From Typhlomys cinereus (lineage: Eukaryota > Chordata > Mammalia > Rodentia > Platacanthomyidae), in the NCBI GenBank assembly GCA_023101885.1, contig JALPQD010000233.1:1711501-1775500 (forward strand): DNA of 64,000 bases. Reading direction: 5' to 3'. Every line of letters starts with the position of its first letter. Position 1 is the first letter of the stretch. Under the pieces are notes generated by a model. The model was not told the DNA's origin. It searched no databases and saw only the letters and a program-made list of their open reading frames with translations. The translations under genes and the position numbers were made by a program. Below, piece after piece: positions 1 through 10,585 of the stretch.

Positions 1-512
1 TTTTGCAATGGAAGGTGTTCAGCACAAAGAATCACAACTGACCAAAGTACAATGAATAAATAACTGAGGACTGTTTAGCCATAAACAGGATATCTAAGTC
101 ACTTTCCTACCTGAAGGCTTGGAGAACATCATAGAAGATTGGGAAGTAAGAATTTATACACAATTTGGCCTGTGAACATTTCCTCATGGAACGGTCTCAT
201 GAGTCTCCATATCTTCCTGAAAGACTATTAAGGATCCATCCTGGATGAGGATGGGAGAGCATCTCTCTTTGATAGTATATTGCCATATGATCCTTTTTTC
301 CAGCAAGTACCTAAGCAAATGCCATTAAAGGCATTCTAGATAAAACTCAGTGGGCCACAGAAGAATGAAGACATGAAAGTAGGAGGAGACTGTGAGAAAG
401 GAGGAATGTTTGTAGTGGGAAAAGAAAGGAGGAATGGATTGGGTAATAATGGCAGAAAATAATGCAAGTTCATTGTATTCAGGTATTAAATACAAAAATA
501 AATTTATAATAT
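1..512 (+). mobile_element. LINE-1 3' UTR fragment (Lx-like), cut by window edge
   Basis: Non-coding 3' end of a plus-strand L1. From base 9 the text follows the order of rodent Lx-type 3' UTRs as I know them: a sentence ending in gagaacatcatagaaga near 120-140, then an actcagtggg motif near 348, then an aagacatgaaagt motif near 368, then a G/A-rich stretch and a run ending in AATAAA-like sequence near 496-503. It begins outside the window, so the rest of the element cannot be seen. It is well diverged and therefore old. Family placement rests on remembered consensus order, not an alignment. Confidence 0.65.
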
Positions 513-1139
513 CTATGAATAGAAAAAGAATAATCATATGATTGCAAATTGTGCAAAGTAACCTAACCTAAAAGCATATCATGAATTCTAGTCACAACAT
601 CAACATAACAAAAGTAGAGCAATTAGCAGTGTATATGTTAGAAATGATATATATAATTCAAGTCAATTAAGAGTATGTTCATGTGTTTTCTGAGTCACAA
701 TACATTTAGAACAAGACAACTCTTATTACCTGAATCCACTAACAACCAGACAAACAATATTAGACAATGGTTCTCAGACGTTGAACATTGGACAATACAG
801 AATAGTTAGGACTGAGAGATTATGTTTTAAGTAAGTACTAAAGTTATCTCACTTGAGAGACAATCTAAAATACACTACCACAAGGGCAATGAGATGGAAT
901 TCTGTCATGTCTTGATGTTAAGTGCTAAAGTTCTTAGTTTTGAGTACAGGAGATCCTAGTAATTCATCTGTTTGAGATACAACCTCAGGCAAGAGAGATC
1001 AGTTCAAAGAAAAACAAAGTTATGTAAGAGTTCTTAGGGGAGACCTGATCACAACTTGCTGGTATTGACTATGCAAGGTTGGGGCAATAAAAGAACAGAA
1101 AAGAACTAGCTTCATTTACTATGTAAAGGCTGAAGATTT
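513..1139. other. Unannotated AT-rich interval
   Basis: No long open frame, tRNA, or repeat that I recognise. Ordinary AT-rich intergenic sequence. Confidence 0.5.
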
Positions 1140-1448
1140 GGGCTAGAGAGACGGCTCAGAGTTTAAGACTTTGCCTCCCAAACATGAAGGTCCTGAGTTC
1201 AGATCCCAGATCTCACTTAAATATGCCAGGGGGAAATGGCAGTGGCCTGAACTTAAGGCCCTGGTGGGCAGAGCCTGGAAAACCCCAGAGCAAAGCAGAA
1301 AGGAGGTAGAAGCAATCTAGGACGGTTCCCAAAGAAATCCTTGGTTCTCCACAGGAGCATATGGAGTCTTCTCTCTCTTTCTCTTTCTCACACACACACA
1401 CACACACACAAACACACACATGCAAATAAATAGATAAATTTTTTTAAA
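1140..1448 (+). mobile_element. tRNA-derived SINE, older subfamily
   Basis: Starts with a tRNA-like head (gggctagagagacggctca) carrying box A, followed by a box B-like tcctgagttcagatcc near 1190. The body then has a gcctggaaaaccccagagcaaa segment, a CA repeat (1390-1420) and an A/T-rich AATAAA-type tail. It shares the head with the young copies at 19,982 and 39,209, but the body lacks their GC-rich block, so it belongs to an older layer together with 6,251 and the minus-strand copies at 19,146, 49,363 and 56,031. Confidence 0.85.
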
Positions 1449-1639
1449 GTAGTGGAAATTTGTATGGCAAAGTAGAAAACGTGTAATCAATGGGACATTG
1501 GACATGTGTACTCAGGGAGACGTTGTTTCAGTAGCTGAATAAAAAAGACTGAGATTAAAAATGAATCAGGGTTCCAATGGTGAGAGGAAGGTTATAAAGC
1601 TAGCGTCTCCAATACTCCAGTGACTCAGATGGCCATACA

Positions 1640-1774
1640 GATACCTGAGATCTGAATCCAACACAGTCTTGGGATATGGACATATCCCGTAGCCACACAA
1701 GTGCTGTGGGTCACTGATTCAGCCAGGTTCCTCCTGGAGGCAGAGGCTTAACCCCTGAGCCACTTCTCCAGCCC
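1640..1774 (-). mobile_element. SINE head fragment
   Basis: The right end, read on the minus strand, is the same tRNA-like head as the young SINEs (ctggagaagtggctcagggg then ttaagcctctgcctcc). Similarity fades after about 40-60 bases, so this is a truncated or rearranged copy; the left limit is uncertain. Confidence 0.55.
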
Positions 1775-2066
1775 CTCCACTTTTATATTTTAATTGCTGG
1801 ATCAAACCTTTCTTGCTTGAACAAGTTCTGATGATAGTCACTTTGTTGCACTTTTTCTGTAGTAAAATTTCCTGTTATTTCCCAAATACCCAATTATACT
1901 TTTCTTCTTATTCCTACATTATTTCCTTTTTTCCTTTCCCCTCATTCCCTTCTGATTTATTGTTATGTTATTAGCAGCTGTAGCTTTATAAAAACTTTGT
2001 GGAGCAGAGGGTTTGGGAGGGAAGAAGTGTGTGCATGGTGTGATCACAAAGGGGTTGGAGGGAAGA

Positions 2067-2084
2067 CGTGTGTGTGTGTGCACA

Positions 2085-2128
<44 letters not shown>
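2067..2128 (+). repeat. (TG)n microsatellite, interrupted
   Basis: TG dinucleotides broken once by a cacatgtgag segment near 2081-2090, then about 19 uninterrupted repeats. Apparent open frames here are repeat translation. Confidence 0.97.
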
Positions 2129-2131
<3 letters not shown>

Positions 2132-2770
2132 TGTATGTATTTTGGAGATCTATTAGGATTGATGCTTTGGAGTTTAGTTTCATTTTCTCTTTCTCACATT
2201 TTTTGCTTATTTGTTGACAGGTCTTTGGGGAATCTATGGACATCCTAGAGTATGGCCATTGCTTTCTACTTTAATAAAGGGTCTCTTGTTTGTTCACCAC
2301 TGCCACCAGGAAAAGTTGGCCCAGGAACTTTGAAGAATTCTTCCATCTCACTGTAAAAGCACTAGAACTAAAACATATGATATTATGACTGGTTTATAGG
2401 TTTGGTGAGCTGAACTCGGCTCCTCAAATGTGTTCAACAATCATTTATTCGATTAAACAATTTCCTCAGTCACTTAAAAAATTAAAAACACTTTTACCCA
2501 ATAAAATCCTGAATTCTCTGTTTCCAAATATTATTGGCTGTTCGATTTAATCACGAGTGGTTTTTACTGCATTTTAATGCCAGCTTTATTGCTCCAGCAT
2601 TATTTCTGTTGCTATTCTGTTCTCCCTTCTAAAGAGATTAGGGGTCACATGCCTGAGGGGAAGAATACACAAAACATAGACACATAAAACTAGATAAATG
2701 AGCAAATAATGTGGGAAAAATAAACAAAACTGCAAGACATCACACCAATATATTTGCAAAGCACAGCAAA

Positions 2771-2771
<1 letters not shown>
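2129..2771. other. Unannotated interval
   Basis: No convincing repeat or coding signal. AT-rich, with short ORFs only. Confidence 0.5.
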
Positions 2772-2816
<45 letters not shown>

Positions 2817-2838
2817 ATACACATACATACACACACAA
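2772..2838 (+). repeat. (CA)n microsatellite
   Basis: An uninterrupted AC run (2772-2814) followed by degenerate acat/acac units. No SINE body is evident upstream, so this looks like a free-standing microsatellite. Confidence 0.97.
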
Positions 2839-3659
2839 GAAAAAATGCAATACTTCCAAAACTCACAAATTCTTGATAACTGAAAACAAAATAAATAGTT
2901 GAAATGACTCTTAACATTTCAAGATTTCATAACCTGTCATTATTAATCCTGATTGTCCATATGATTGGCTCTGGAACTGACTAACAGAGAAGCTGTTGGA
3001 CACACCTATGAAGAAAATTCTTGGTCAAGTTATTTGAAATGTGCAGACTAACCCTACCTAAGTGTAGACCTCACCTTCTGGTGACAGTACATTGGAAAGA
3101 AAGTCTGTGAATGAAAATATTACTGGTTGCTTGTTTACCTTCCTGCCCTCTTGGCAAGTTCACCTCCTTAACTTGCACCTTCCTCTGACTGCTATTCTTA
3201 CTGGCATTAGGACTTCTTTGACTATTCAATGTGAACTGAAGACCAGTGACTCTCCAGTAATCTCCAGGTGTTCACCAACTGACTGGGGCTGCTGAGGTGA
3301 CCAGTACTGTGGATTGAGCAGCCACTGGATTCCCAATCAATCCAGTATGATGGCAGTCATTCTTGGACAACTTATACAGTATCATATAAGCCACTCTAAT
3401 AAGTTCTTTTTTGATATATCTCCATGGGATTGGTTCTAGACCTCTAGAAGACCTCTAGACCATCTCCAACTATTCTAGACCTCTAGACCTCTAAATTAAT
3501 GAAAATTCCTACCTTGAAAACTGTCCAAAGATCACACAGCAATACAAAACAAAGAAATTAATGAAGGAACACTAATCAAGGACTAGATAAAAAATAAACT
3601 AACAAAATAACTGAGATGGTTAACAATATAGTTGAACTATTTACCAGGGAAATTTGGAG
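2839..3659. other. Unannotated interval with TCTAGA cluster
   Basis: No gene. Contains a small cluster of five TCTAGA palindromes at 3435-3487 (listed separately). Confidence 0.5.
3435..3487. repeat. TCTAGA palindrome cluster
   Basis: TCTAGA occurs at 3435, 3443, 3454, 3474 and 3482, mostly within a cctctagac context. It looks like a short degenerate tandem expansion; no function inferred. Confidence 0.8.
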
Positions 3660-3847
3660 GGTGGGGCAACCCCACCCATAAGGACCCCCTTAAGTCCTTT
3701 CCCTTGTGACATGCCTTCCTCCATGCCTTGGTGAACTTCCTCCAGTTTCACCTTCTAAAGGTGCCTGGTCCATCCCGCACATTGACATCAGTTAAGTTTG
3801 CAAATGCGCGATGCTTGTGGGGAATAACTCACATTCAAACCTTGACA
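3660..3847 (-). mobile_element. ERVL-MaLR LTR fragment (5' part)
   Basis: Read on the minus strand it opens with tgtcaaggtttgaatgtg at 3847, the usual start of MaLR LTRs, and continues to a cacaagggaaagg stretch that parallels the better-preserved LTRs at 17,305 and 58,489. The 3' half of the LTR is absent or too diverged to see. Confidence 0.6.
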
Positions 3848-4057
3848 GGCATAAAAGAAAAAAATTCCAACTTACAAAGACAACTGCAACAAATAACACC
3901 ACATTTCTTCTTAGTATCTATAATAATGCAGAAGGCCCTGAATAAAGAGGTTTAAGACTTGGAATTAAACAAATGTTGACCAACACAACCATCACCAACA
4001 AAATATTAAAATTAACGATGCAGAAAGGGATTTCAAGACAAGCAAAAATAAAGCCTA

Positions 4058-4760
4058 TGATAGTTAGATTCAAGTGTCAACTTGATGTTTGCAAGATGTT
4101 TGGGGCACAGATGTGGGAGTGGATAGGGAAAACCTTGAATAAACCTGCAGGTGATTGATATGGAAGACTCAGCCCACAATGCATGGAACTTTGCATTGGT
4201 GAACTGGATAAAAGGTAATGTAAGAAGAGCAACTTGATCTTCCTTCACCTTATGTGGACTTGCTGTGTGAGTCTACTGCTGGTGCATCCCTGACTTCTTT
4301 GCTGCTGCTACTGCTGCTGCTGCTGTTTTTGGCTGGCATTACAGCTTAGACCTTTATGTTTTGCCACTGTCCTCACTGCCTTTGGAGCCTAGTCTCCTGG
4401 ATGTTGCTGCTATTCATTGATGACATCTGAGCCCAGCATGCTGTTTCTTCTTACTGATGTCAGAGCCAAGTCAAGCTGTAGACCTTGTTGACAATGGTGC
4501 CCAGTCTTTTCGGCCCTCCAGCATGATTGAGGCTCCAAATGTTCCTGGAAACTTTCAGTCTTAGGCATTCAGCTCAAGAACTGACCAGCTACTTTAGGGG
4601 ACTTTAGAGGACTGCTTTCATTTGTGAGTTAATTTAATAAAATTACATATATCTCTGTCAATCTATCATCTATGAATCTATCTATCTATCTATCTACCTA
4701 TCTATCTATTTATTCTATAGATTCTGTTGCTCTAGGTTTAGAGAACCTCGACCAATATAC
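4058..4760 (+). mobile_element. ERVL-type LTR (MLT2-like) containing a TCTA microsatellite
   Basis: Opens with tgatagttagattcaagtg followed by tcaacttg, and closes with a gttgctctaggtttagaga motif. This start and end resemble a common mammalian ERVL LTR type. A taataaaatta polyadenylation-like sequence lies at 4635, and a (TCTA)n tract at about 4655-4718 sits between it and the LTR end. A CTG-rich stretch is at 4298-4326. No clear target duplication was found, partly because TCTA repeats continue beyond the right end. Confidence 0.55.
4655..4718 (+). repeat. (TCTA)n microsatellite
   Basis: About ten TCTA units with a single CCTA interruption inside the LTR. Degenerate TCTA/TCATC units continue at about 4760-4860. 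Confidence 0.9.
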
Positions 4761-4899
4761 TATCTATCTATCATTTACCCATCCATTTATAATCTATCTA
4801 TTTATCATCTATCCAAATGATCTATCAACTATTCATCATCTATCTCTTTGGTCTATAACCAGCATGTTATTCATGCCTGACCATGTCTACAACTGCCAT

Positions 4900-5035
4900 C
4901 TATATTTGTGCATATATGTGCATATATGAGCATGTCTATTATGTGCATATATATGTATGCTTAGATTTGCGCGTGTGTGTAGGTGAAAATATATGCATGC
5001 ATATACATATGTATGTATGTGTACATGTGTGTGAC
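4900..5035. repeat. Alternating purine-pyrimidine stretch
   Basis: Degenerate tgcatata, tgtgtg and catatg units, including gcgcgtgtgtgt near 4969-4980. A low-complexity tract, not coding. Confidence 0.8.
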
Positions 5036-5175
5036 AAAGAATTATAATGGGATTTTGGTTGGAAAAAAGAAGGAAAAAGGAAGGGTAATTGGGGGGACAG
5101 CAAGGCAATCAGTATATATGTATGAAAATCTCATAACAAAACCCAGGATTCAGTACACTAACTAAAATTAACAAG
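5036..5175 (+). mobile_element. LINE-1 3' end fragment
   Basis: A G/A-rich tract (5061-5105) leads into atatgtatgaaaatctcata and an aaaaccca segment, matching the terminal text of rodent L1 3' ends. Strongly 5'-truncated. Confidence 0.6.
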
Positions 5176-5548
5176 AAGTCCAGTGGATCAAGACATTAAT
5201 GAGTAAATTAATTCCACCCTAATGTGAAGCACACTTACCCAGCAGATTAATGTAGAAGAGTATTAATATATATACCATATAATAAAAAAGTACAATTGAT
5301 GCAAGTAAAAGGAAAAATATAGCCCACAAAAGGTAAATCTTGTTCAATAATGGCTGTTCAAAATTGATAAAAACAACGTAATTGCTGGAAAAGGCAGCAT
5401 ATCAGTTATATTTATATTCTCCAAGTGTATTAACATAGAAAAGAAAATAAATGTATGTAATGATTTCAATGCAAAGCCACAAAAAGACATACAGTGTATG
5501 TAAATTAAGGAATAAACATAAGTGAAAGAAAAATACATGACCAACATT
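5176..5548. other. Unannotated interval
   Basis: AT-rich. No repeat family or coding signal recognised. Confidence 0.45.
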
Positions 5549-5918
5549 ATTTTCCTTCCTTCCTTCCTTCTTTCCTTCCTTCCTTCCTTCTTTCCTTCCT
5601 TTCTTCCTTCTTTCCTTCCTTCTGTCTTTCCTTCTTTCCTTCCTTCCTACTTTGCTTCTCCTTCTCTCCTTCTTTTCTTTCCTGCCTATCCCTCTTTTTT
5701 CTCCCTTCCTTCCTCCTTTTTCTCTTTATCTGTTCCTCCCTCTCCTCATCCTCATTTCATCAATTCTCCTTTTCCTCTCTCTTGCCTTCCTTTCCTCCAT
5801 TTTTCTCTTATTTTCTCTCATTTCCTTTATTCCCTTCACCTCCTATTCCTTCTCTACCTTTTTTCTTTTTTCTCTTTCTTTTTCTCCCATTTCTTTGTTT
5901 CTTTCTCCTTGATTTTCC
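5549..5918 (+). repeat. Long pyrimidine tract, (TTCC)n-rich
   Basis: About 370 bases, almost all C and T, beginning as regular TTCC/TTCT units and decaying into mixed pyrimidines. It produces several overlapping open frames rich in Phe, Ser, Pro and Leu that are artefacts of composition. Such tracts can adopt triplex (H-DNA) structure. Confidence 0.95.
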
Positions 5919-6242
5919 ATGCTCTGATCTTAAAATTCTGATCCTAAGCATCTGTGCTACATCTGAGCTTTAACTTTCCCTTTTATTCCTTCTAAACATT
6001 TTATATCAGAGCTAATTTTTAAAGTACAAATGATGAACATGTAACTTACATACAATGTTCACTATATTAAGAAATATAATGTGCAAACAAACCCTTGTCT
6101 CCAGTCTCCCTATGATTACTCATGGGATTAGATATCAGTTCCCTCTGGTGGTTTCATTTTGTCCCTGCTGCTTAATTAGGATGTCTCTATATGTACTTTC
6201 CCATTATATTGAGCATACAAATACTAACCCACAGTAAAAAAA
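5919..6242. other. Unannotated interval
   Basis: No feature recognised. Confidence 0.45.
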
Positions 6243-6250
6243 GAAGCATT

Positions 6251-6481
6251 CTGGATATGGAGAGATAACTCAGGGATTAAGACCCTGCCTCACAATCAGA
6301 AAGTCCTGAGTTCAGATCCCAGGTCCCACGAAAACACACCAAGTGGAAACGACAACGGCCTGTACTTCCAGCTGGTGGGTGGATCCTGAGAAATCCCAGA
6401 GCAAAGCAAGGAGATAGAAACAATCCAGGATGATTCCCAGAGTCACCCTTGGTCTTCCATAGGGACACACAGTGCTGTCTG

Positions 6482-6526
<45 letters not shown>

Positions 6527-6551
6527 GTAAATAAATAAGATATTTTTAAAT
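6251..6551 (+). mobile_element. tRNA-derived SINE, older subfamily
   Basis: Head ctggatatggagagataact with box B-like tcctgagttcagatccca at 6304-6321, older-type body (gaaatcccagagcaaagcaa), CA repeat (6484-6524) and an AAATAAATAAG tail. The sequence gaagcatt flanks it at 6243-6250 and 6552-6559, a short probable target-site duplication. Confidence 0.88.
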
Positions 6552-6559
6552 GAAGCATT

Positions 6560-8014
6560 ATGTTGACTCTTCATTTAAATTTTTATTATATTCACCACAA
6601 CCTGAAAGAAAAAATTCAACTGGAACTAAATGCATCTTTTTCCATTGTCTAGAATGTTGAAATGGGATACTGTATATTTTAAATTGATAAACACCTTGAA
6701 GATTAGCTTTTCTTTTAGAAAGTTTTCAATCTATCTTTTGGTTTCACACATCACGTACTGCTGACACATCCTGAGCAAGAACAGGGGAACTGTGCACAGG
6801 CTGAGATCTGCTCCTGTTTCCTGGTGATTCTCCAACACTAAGCCAAAGAGCTTTCTTTTCAAGCATGGATAAATTAAAAACAGGAAGGTGGGGATGCAAA
6901 TGTCATTAAGAAGTTCTTGATGACAAATTATCTGTGATAAATGACTTTTAAATGATAACTGCTTTAATTTTAAAATTTAATCAACTAATGAAATAGGTAT
7001 ATTAAGCAAGAAATGGCTACATAAAAGATGAAAGATAATGCAAAAAGAGCACAATTAAACAAAATAGGGAACAGACGGGCTATATGGTAGACTTAACAAT
7101 ACAAGCTACTGAATCATTTGTGGAAAGGATGAAAAACATAGGACACTTAAATCTTAAGAAGAAAATTAATGGGAGGAAATTACATTAATAGAAGATAATC
7201 ACAGACATCCACACTCAAATATGGTTCTCCTCAGTAAGGAAGTGCAGCAAGTAAGAAATAATCACTAGTTTATTATTTCTTTTACAGCATGAAGACCACT
7301 TACTCAAAGCCCCATTATGGTCTGTGAAAAAAATATTGAAAAGAAATTCATGCTTTGAATCTGCTTAAAAAATGATCTGGATTCCAAATATATATATATA
7401 AATGCCTTTGAAGTATCCATCAGGAATAAGTAATATAAAGAAACATACACCAGAGAAATAAACACATTTAGAAGGAAATATATGGAACAAAAATTCATTC
7501 GTTTTCCTGAAAAAGATAAACATAGCTACCATTGACTTTTGTAGTAAGCTTATTTAAAGTAAACAAATTGTTAGATAATTCAGGTATAATAGAGAATTTA
7601 TATTATTTTCAGAATAAATAGGAATGTTTATTTATTGTAATACCTTCACAGTAAGAAAACACAATTGTGCATCATTGCTGAGGTCCTCTTTTTGAGAAAC
7701 TGTTTCAGCAGCTCTATATCATATATGTACCTCTTTAATGATGTTCTTCCATCTAGATGTGAGTGATTCTGCATTGTAATATCTAGACACCCTCATTCAG
7801 TGGTTCTCCTACCTTTTGCAGCCTTGCTGTCTTCACTGCAAAATGAAGAACAAATGTGAAGTATTCCCAGAGGGACTTTAGATATTGATGCTAAACTACT
7901 ATAGATGACTTCCCACATAACTACACTAGTCAGAATTCTTCTCCAAAAGAAAAAGAATATAGGAAATGTCTCTTAGCATTCAAAAATAATAAAAACTAAA
8001 TATTAAATTCAAAA
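6560..8014. other. Repeat-poor AT-rich interval
   Basis: No repeat or coding region with confidence. A ttcagtggttctcctacc stretch at 7797 faintly recalls a rodent DNA-transposon end but is too short to call. Confidence 0.5.
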
Positions 8015-8145
8015 AACGATAGATGTGGTGATTCTTGCCCATAATCTCGGCACTATGGAGACGGAGAATAAGGCAGGAGGATTGATTCAATTGAAAACAA
8101 TCTTGGCTATACAGAAATAGTCTTTTGATAAAAAAATAAAATAAG
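8015..8145 (+). mobile_element. B1 SINE (diverged)
   Basis: A 7SL-derived monomer: gatgtggtgattcttgccc, then ataatctcggcactatgga, then ggcaggaggattgattcaa, ending in an A-rich tail. The order matches B1 (box A region, central consensus, tail). High divergence implies an old copy. Confidence 0.8.
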
Positions 8146-10515
8146 AAAATGAAGAAAGTGGAAGAGTGTGATATTTTAGCGATGTGACTTTTTAAATAAA
8201 TGCTGTAATTAAAAATTGAGGATAAAATAGAAATAAATAGACTAAACATTTTATGAAATATATATGTACAATGCATCCAAAATAGTATTTTATAGTGTGT
8301 GGATTTACATGGAAGACGTTAGGACTGTTTATTAATGGACCAGTAATTTATTTATATGAGTTCCTGGCCTGATAACAGTACAGGTACTCATTGACACAGG
8401 TTTTGCAAGTCAACAGCTGTTTGACTTCTGATTGAAACTAATAAAACTGAATCATTTGGTAGTATTGTAATATTCTATCACTTTTCTTGGTCACACCCTT
8501 TTTTTGAAGTTGTACAAATTACTGAAGATGCCAGGACACCTATAAAAATGTGCTTTTCACTGTAATTATATTTGTTGTGCTAAAATAATCATTATAAGCT
8601 TATAAACTACATAAAATTCATGACAAACCATTTCTCATATATTTTCTTCATGTAAATTGTGCCATGACATGGAAATACTGACAAATAAAAGTCATCAGGT
8701 CACAAACAATCTTTCCACAAATTTAAGGTTTGATATTTCTTTCCAGTGAGGTTTATATTCCTGGTCATGTGTGTGCATTAAACAATATCTGATTCACCAT
8801 TCTTATAAAATATCTTTGAAATATCTAGTTTTCATGCAGAGTAGTTGTATATTGTATTTTACTGGCAAAATAACATGTTTCAAATACTAACACAGCAGGG
8901 AAATACTGACAGAACTATTAATAAAACACACCAGCTTTTAGCTGGCAAAGCAGCCTCCTCCCCATCAAACATGTCTTGGCCTTTAATAAAGAAACTCAAG
9001 TGGTGCAGACAAAAAATTACTTTTCTCACCCGGTCATCTGTCTGTCATGCATTATTCAGGTCACCAATGTTTGTCCTGAACTGTATCATTCCGTGGTTGT
9101 GTCAGGTATGAGATATGTTCAGTGTAATTCCATCAGACTTCGTGAAGTTGATTAGAACAGATCACCTTTCGGCATGGGTACAAGTTATCACAGCAGATTG
9201 AGCAAAAAGACTTACTTATCTTTGACTTATAATAAAGAAAGAGATGAGCAAATTTATCTATTAACTTGAAAAGAGAAACATATTTGGCATAAAAACAAAC
9301 TCTACTCAGGAATTCCATTGTGAATATTGTAGTACATGAGGAGTTAGGGAAAGGAAATAAACACAAGGTAGTCTGCATTTAATAACATAAAATATTTAAC
9401 TAAAGAACATATATTCTGTCACAGTCTTTAAAATGGTAAATAACCCCCCAAAATGACAGAATGCAGTAATAACTCTTTGTCTATGACAGTTTCTGTTGAC
9501 TTGGTTTCCTTCATTATTTTAGGCAAAAAATGGTTATTGAGAGAAAATAATCTTCAAAATTGTTCTGCAAACATTATGTTGTTGTGCACTGTTAATTAAA
9601 CTTACAGCTATTTTGAGATAAGTATTCCAAAATTTAGCAATTCAAAGTGTTGATTATGAGATTCTGTGTAATAAACATGTACATGAATTTTGTGGAAGAA
9701 AACTCAAGTTCTTGTATGACATAAGAAGATGTCAAATTCCTTATCTGTCAGAGTTTAGAGTAAGATTTTTAAGATTCTAAACCATGGAAAAGTAAAGTAA
9801 TGCTCTGTGATGACGTTCCCTGTCTTCACATTATATCTTGTTTATACTTATTTTGTAATTGGCTACTTTCTAAGCTCCTGACTTAGGAATGTTTCTTAAA
9901 AAGCAAATATAACAAAGAACTTCATGTTAGCATTTTTAGACTATAGGAATGTATATTTCTATATGCATATAACATATGTATATAATGTTAACCATGTCCA
10001 CACTGCAAAATAATCTAAGAGCACACATTGTTGAAATTAGTATATGTTAATTAACCTCAATTTTTAAATGATAATTTTGAGAATTGATGAAATAAAATTT
10101 AGAACCATAAAACACAGAAATTAAGGGGTATTTGTTTTCCAGAAGAATTTGAATTGCTATGTAGGAATAAAAAAAGGTACATTAAACTATCTACTGAGGA
10201 ATTATTTTGTTATCCTTTTTTGTACTCTGTTTATTGTAATTAGAAAATTGTGGAAAAACAAAGGATCTACATCAAAGGATAAAAAACTATTAAGTTTTAG
10301 GTACTCTGCAAATACTCTGCAGGGCTGTAGAGAATGTTTGAATGTTAACAGTTTTTGTTCTCTCAGGAAGAAGAAAGTTTTAAGAAAGATATCAGAGTAA
10401 TGTGTGTATAAAGCAACTCAAGAGCAATGTAGAGCAAGTCTAGCACCTGGAAAAGCAAAGGAAAGTTGGCGAATAAACTTTCAGGCAATAATATATAGCA
10501 GAAAATTAATTCACA
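8146..10515. other. Repeat-poor AT-rich interval
   Basis: About 2.4 kb with no recognised repeat, RNA gene or plausible coding exon; the longest open frame is under 90 codons. Confidence 0.5.
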
Positions 10516-10585
10516 GGCTTCTAATATGCCTTAATGGTAGAGCATTTACCATATCTGAGGTCTTGGGTTCAATCCCAAATATTGT
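10516..10585 (+). mobile_element. ID-like SINE
   Basis: tatgccttaatggtagagca followed by aggtcttgggttcaatccc gives the box A and box B arrangement of ID elements. It is short, diverged and has no clear tail, so it is probably old. Confidence 0.6.

Noticed and set aside
2067..2838. (TG)n and (CA)n as an inverted pair able to form a large stem
   Set aside because: Separated by about 640 bases and both are common microsatellites; no evidence of a functional pairing.
4298..4326. CTG trinucleotide repeat as a disease-type expansion
   Set aside because: Short, interrupted by CTA, and inside an LTR rather than a gene.
5522..5941. 139-codon frame rich in Phe, Ser, Pro and Leu
   Set aside because: Translation of a pyrimidine tract; open in several frames at once because the composition excludes stop codons.
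7797..7850. Possible rodent DNA-transposon end
   Set aside because: Only about 20 bases resemble the remembered consensus; no inverted terminal repeats or target duplication found.
10516..10585. Possible tRNA gene
   Set aside because: Box A and B are present, but the acceptor arms do not pair; it fits a diverged ID SINE.
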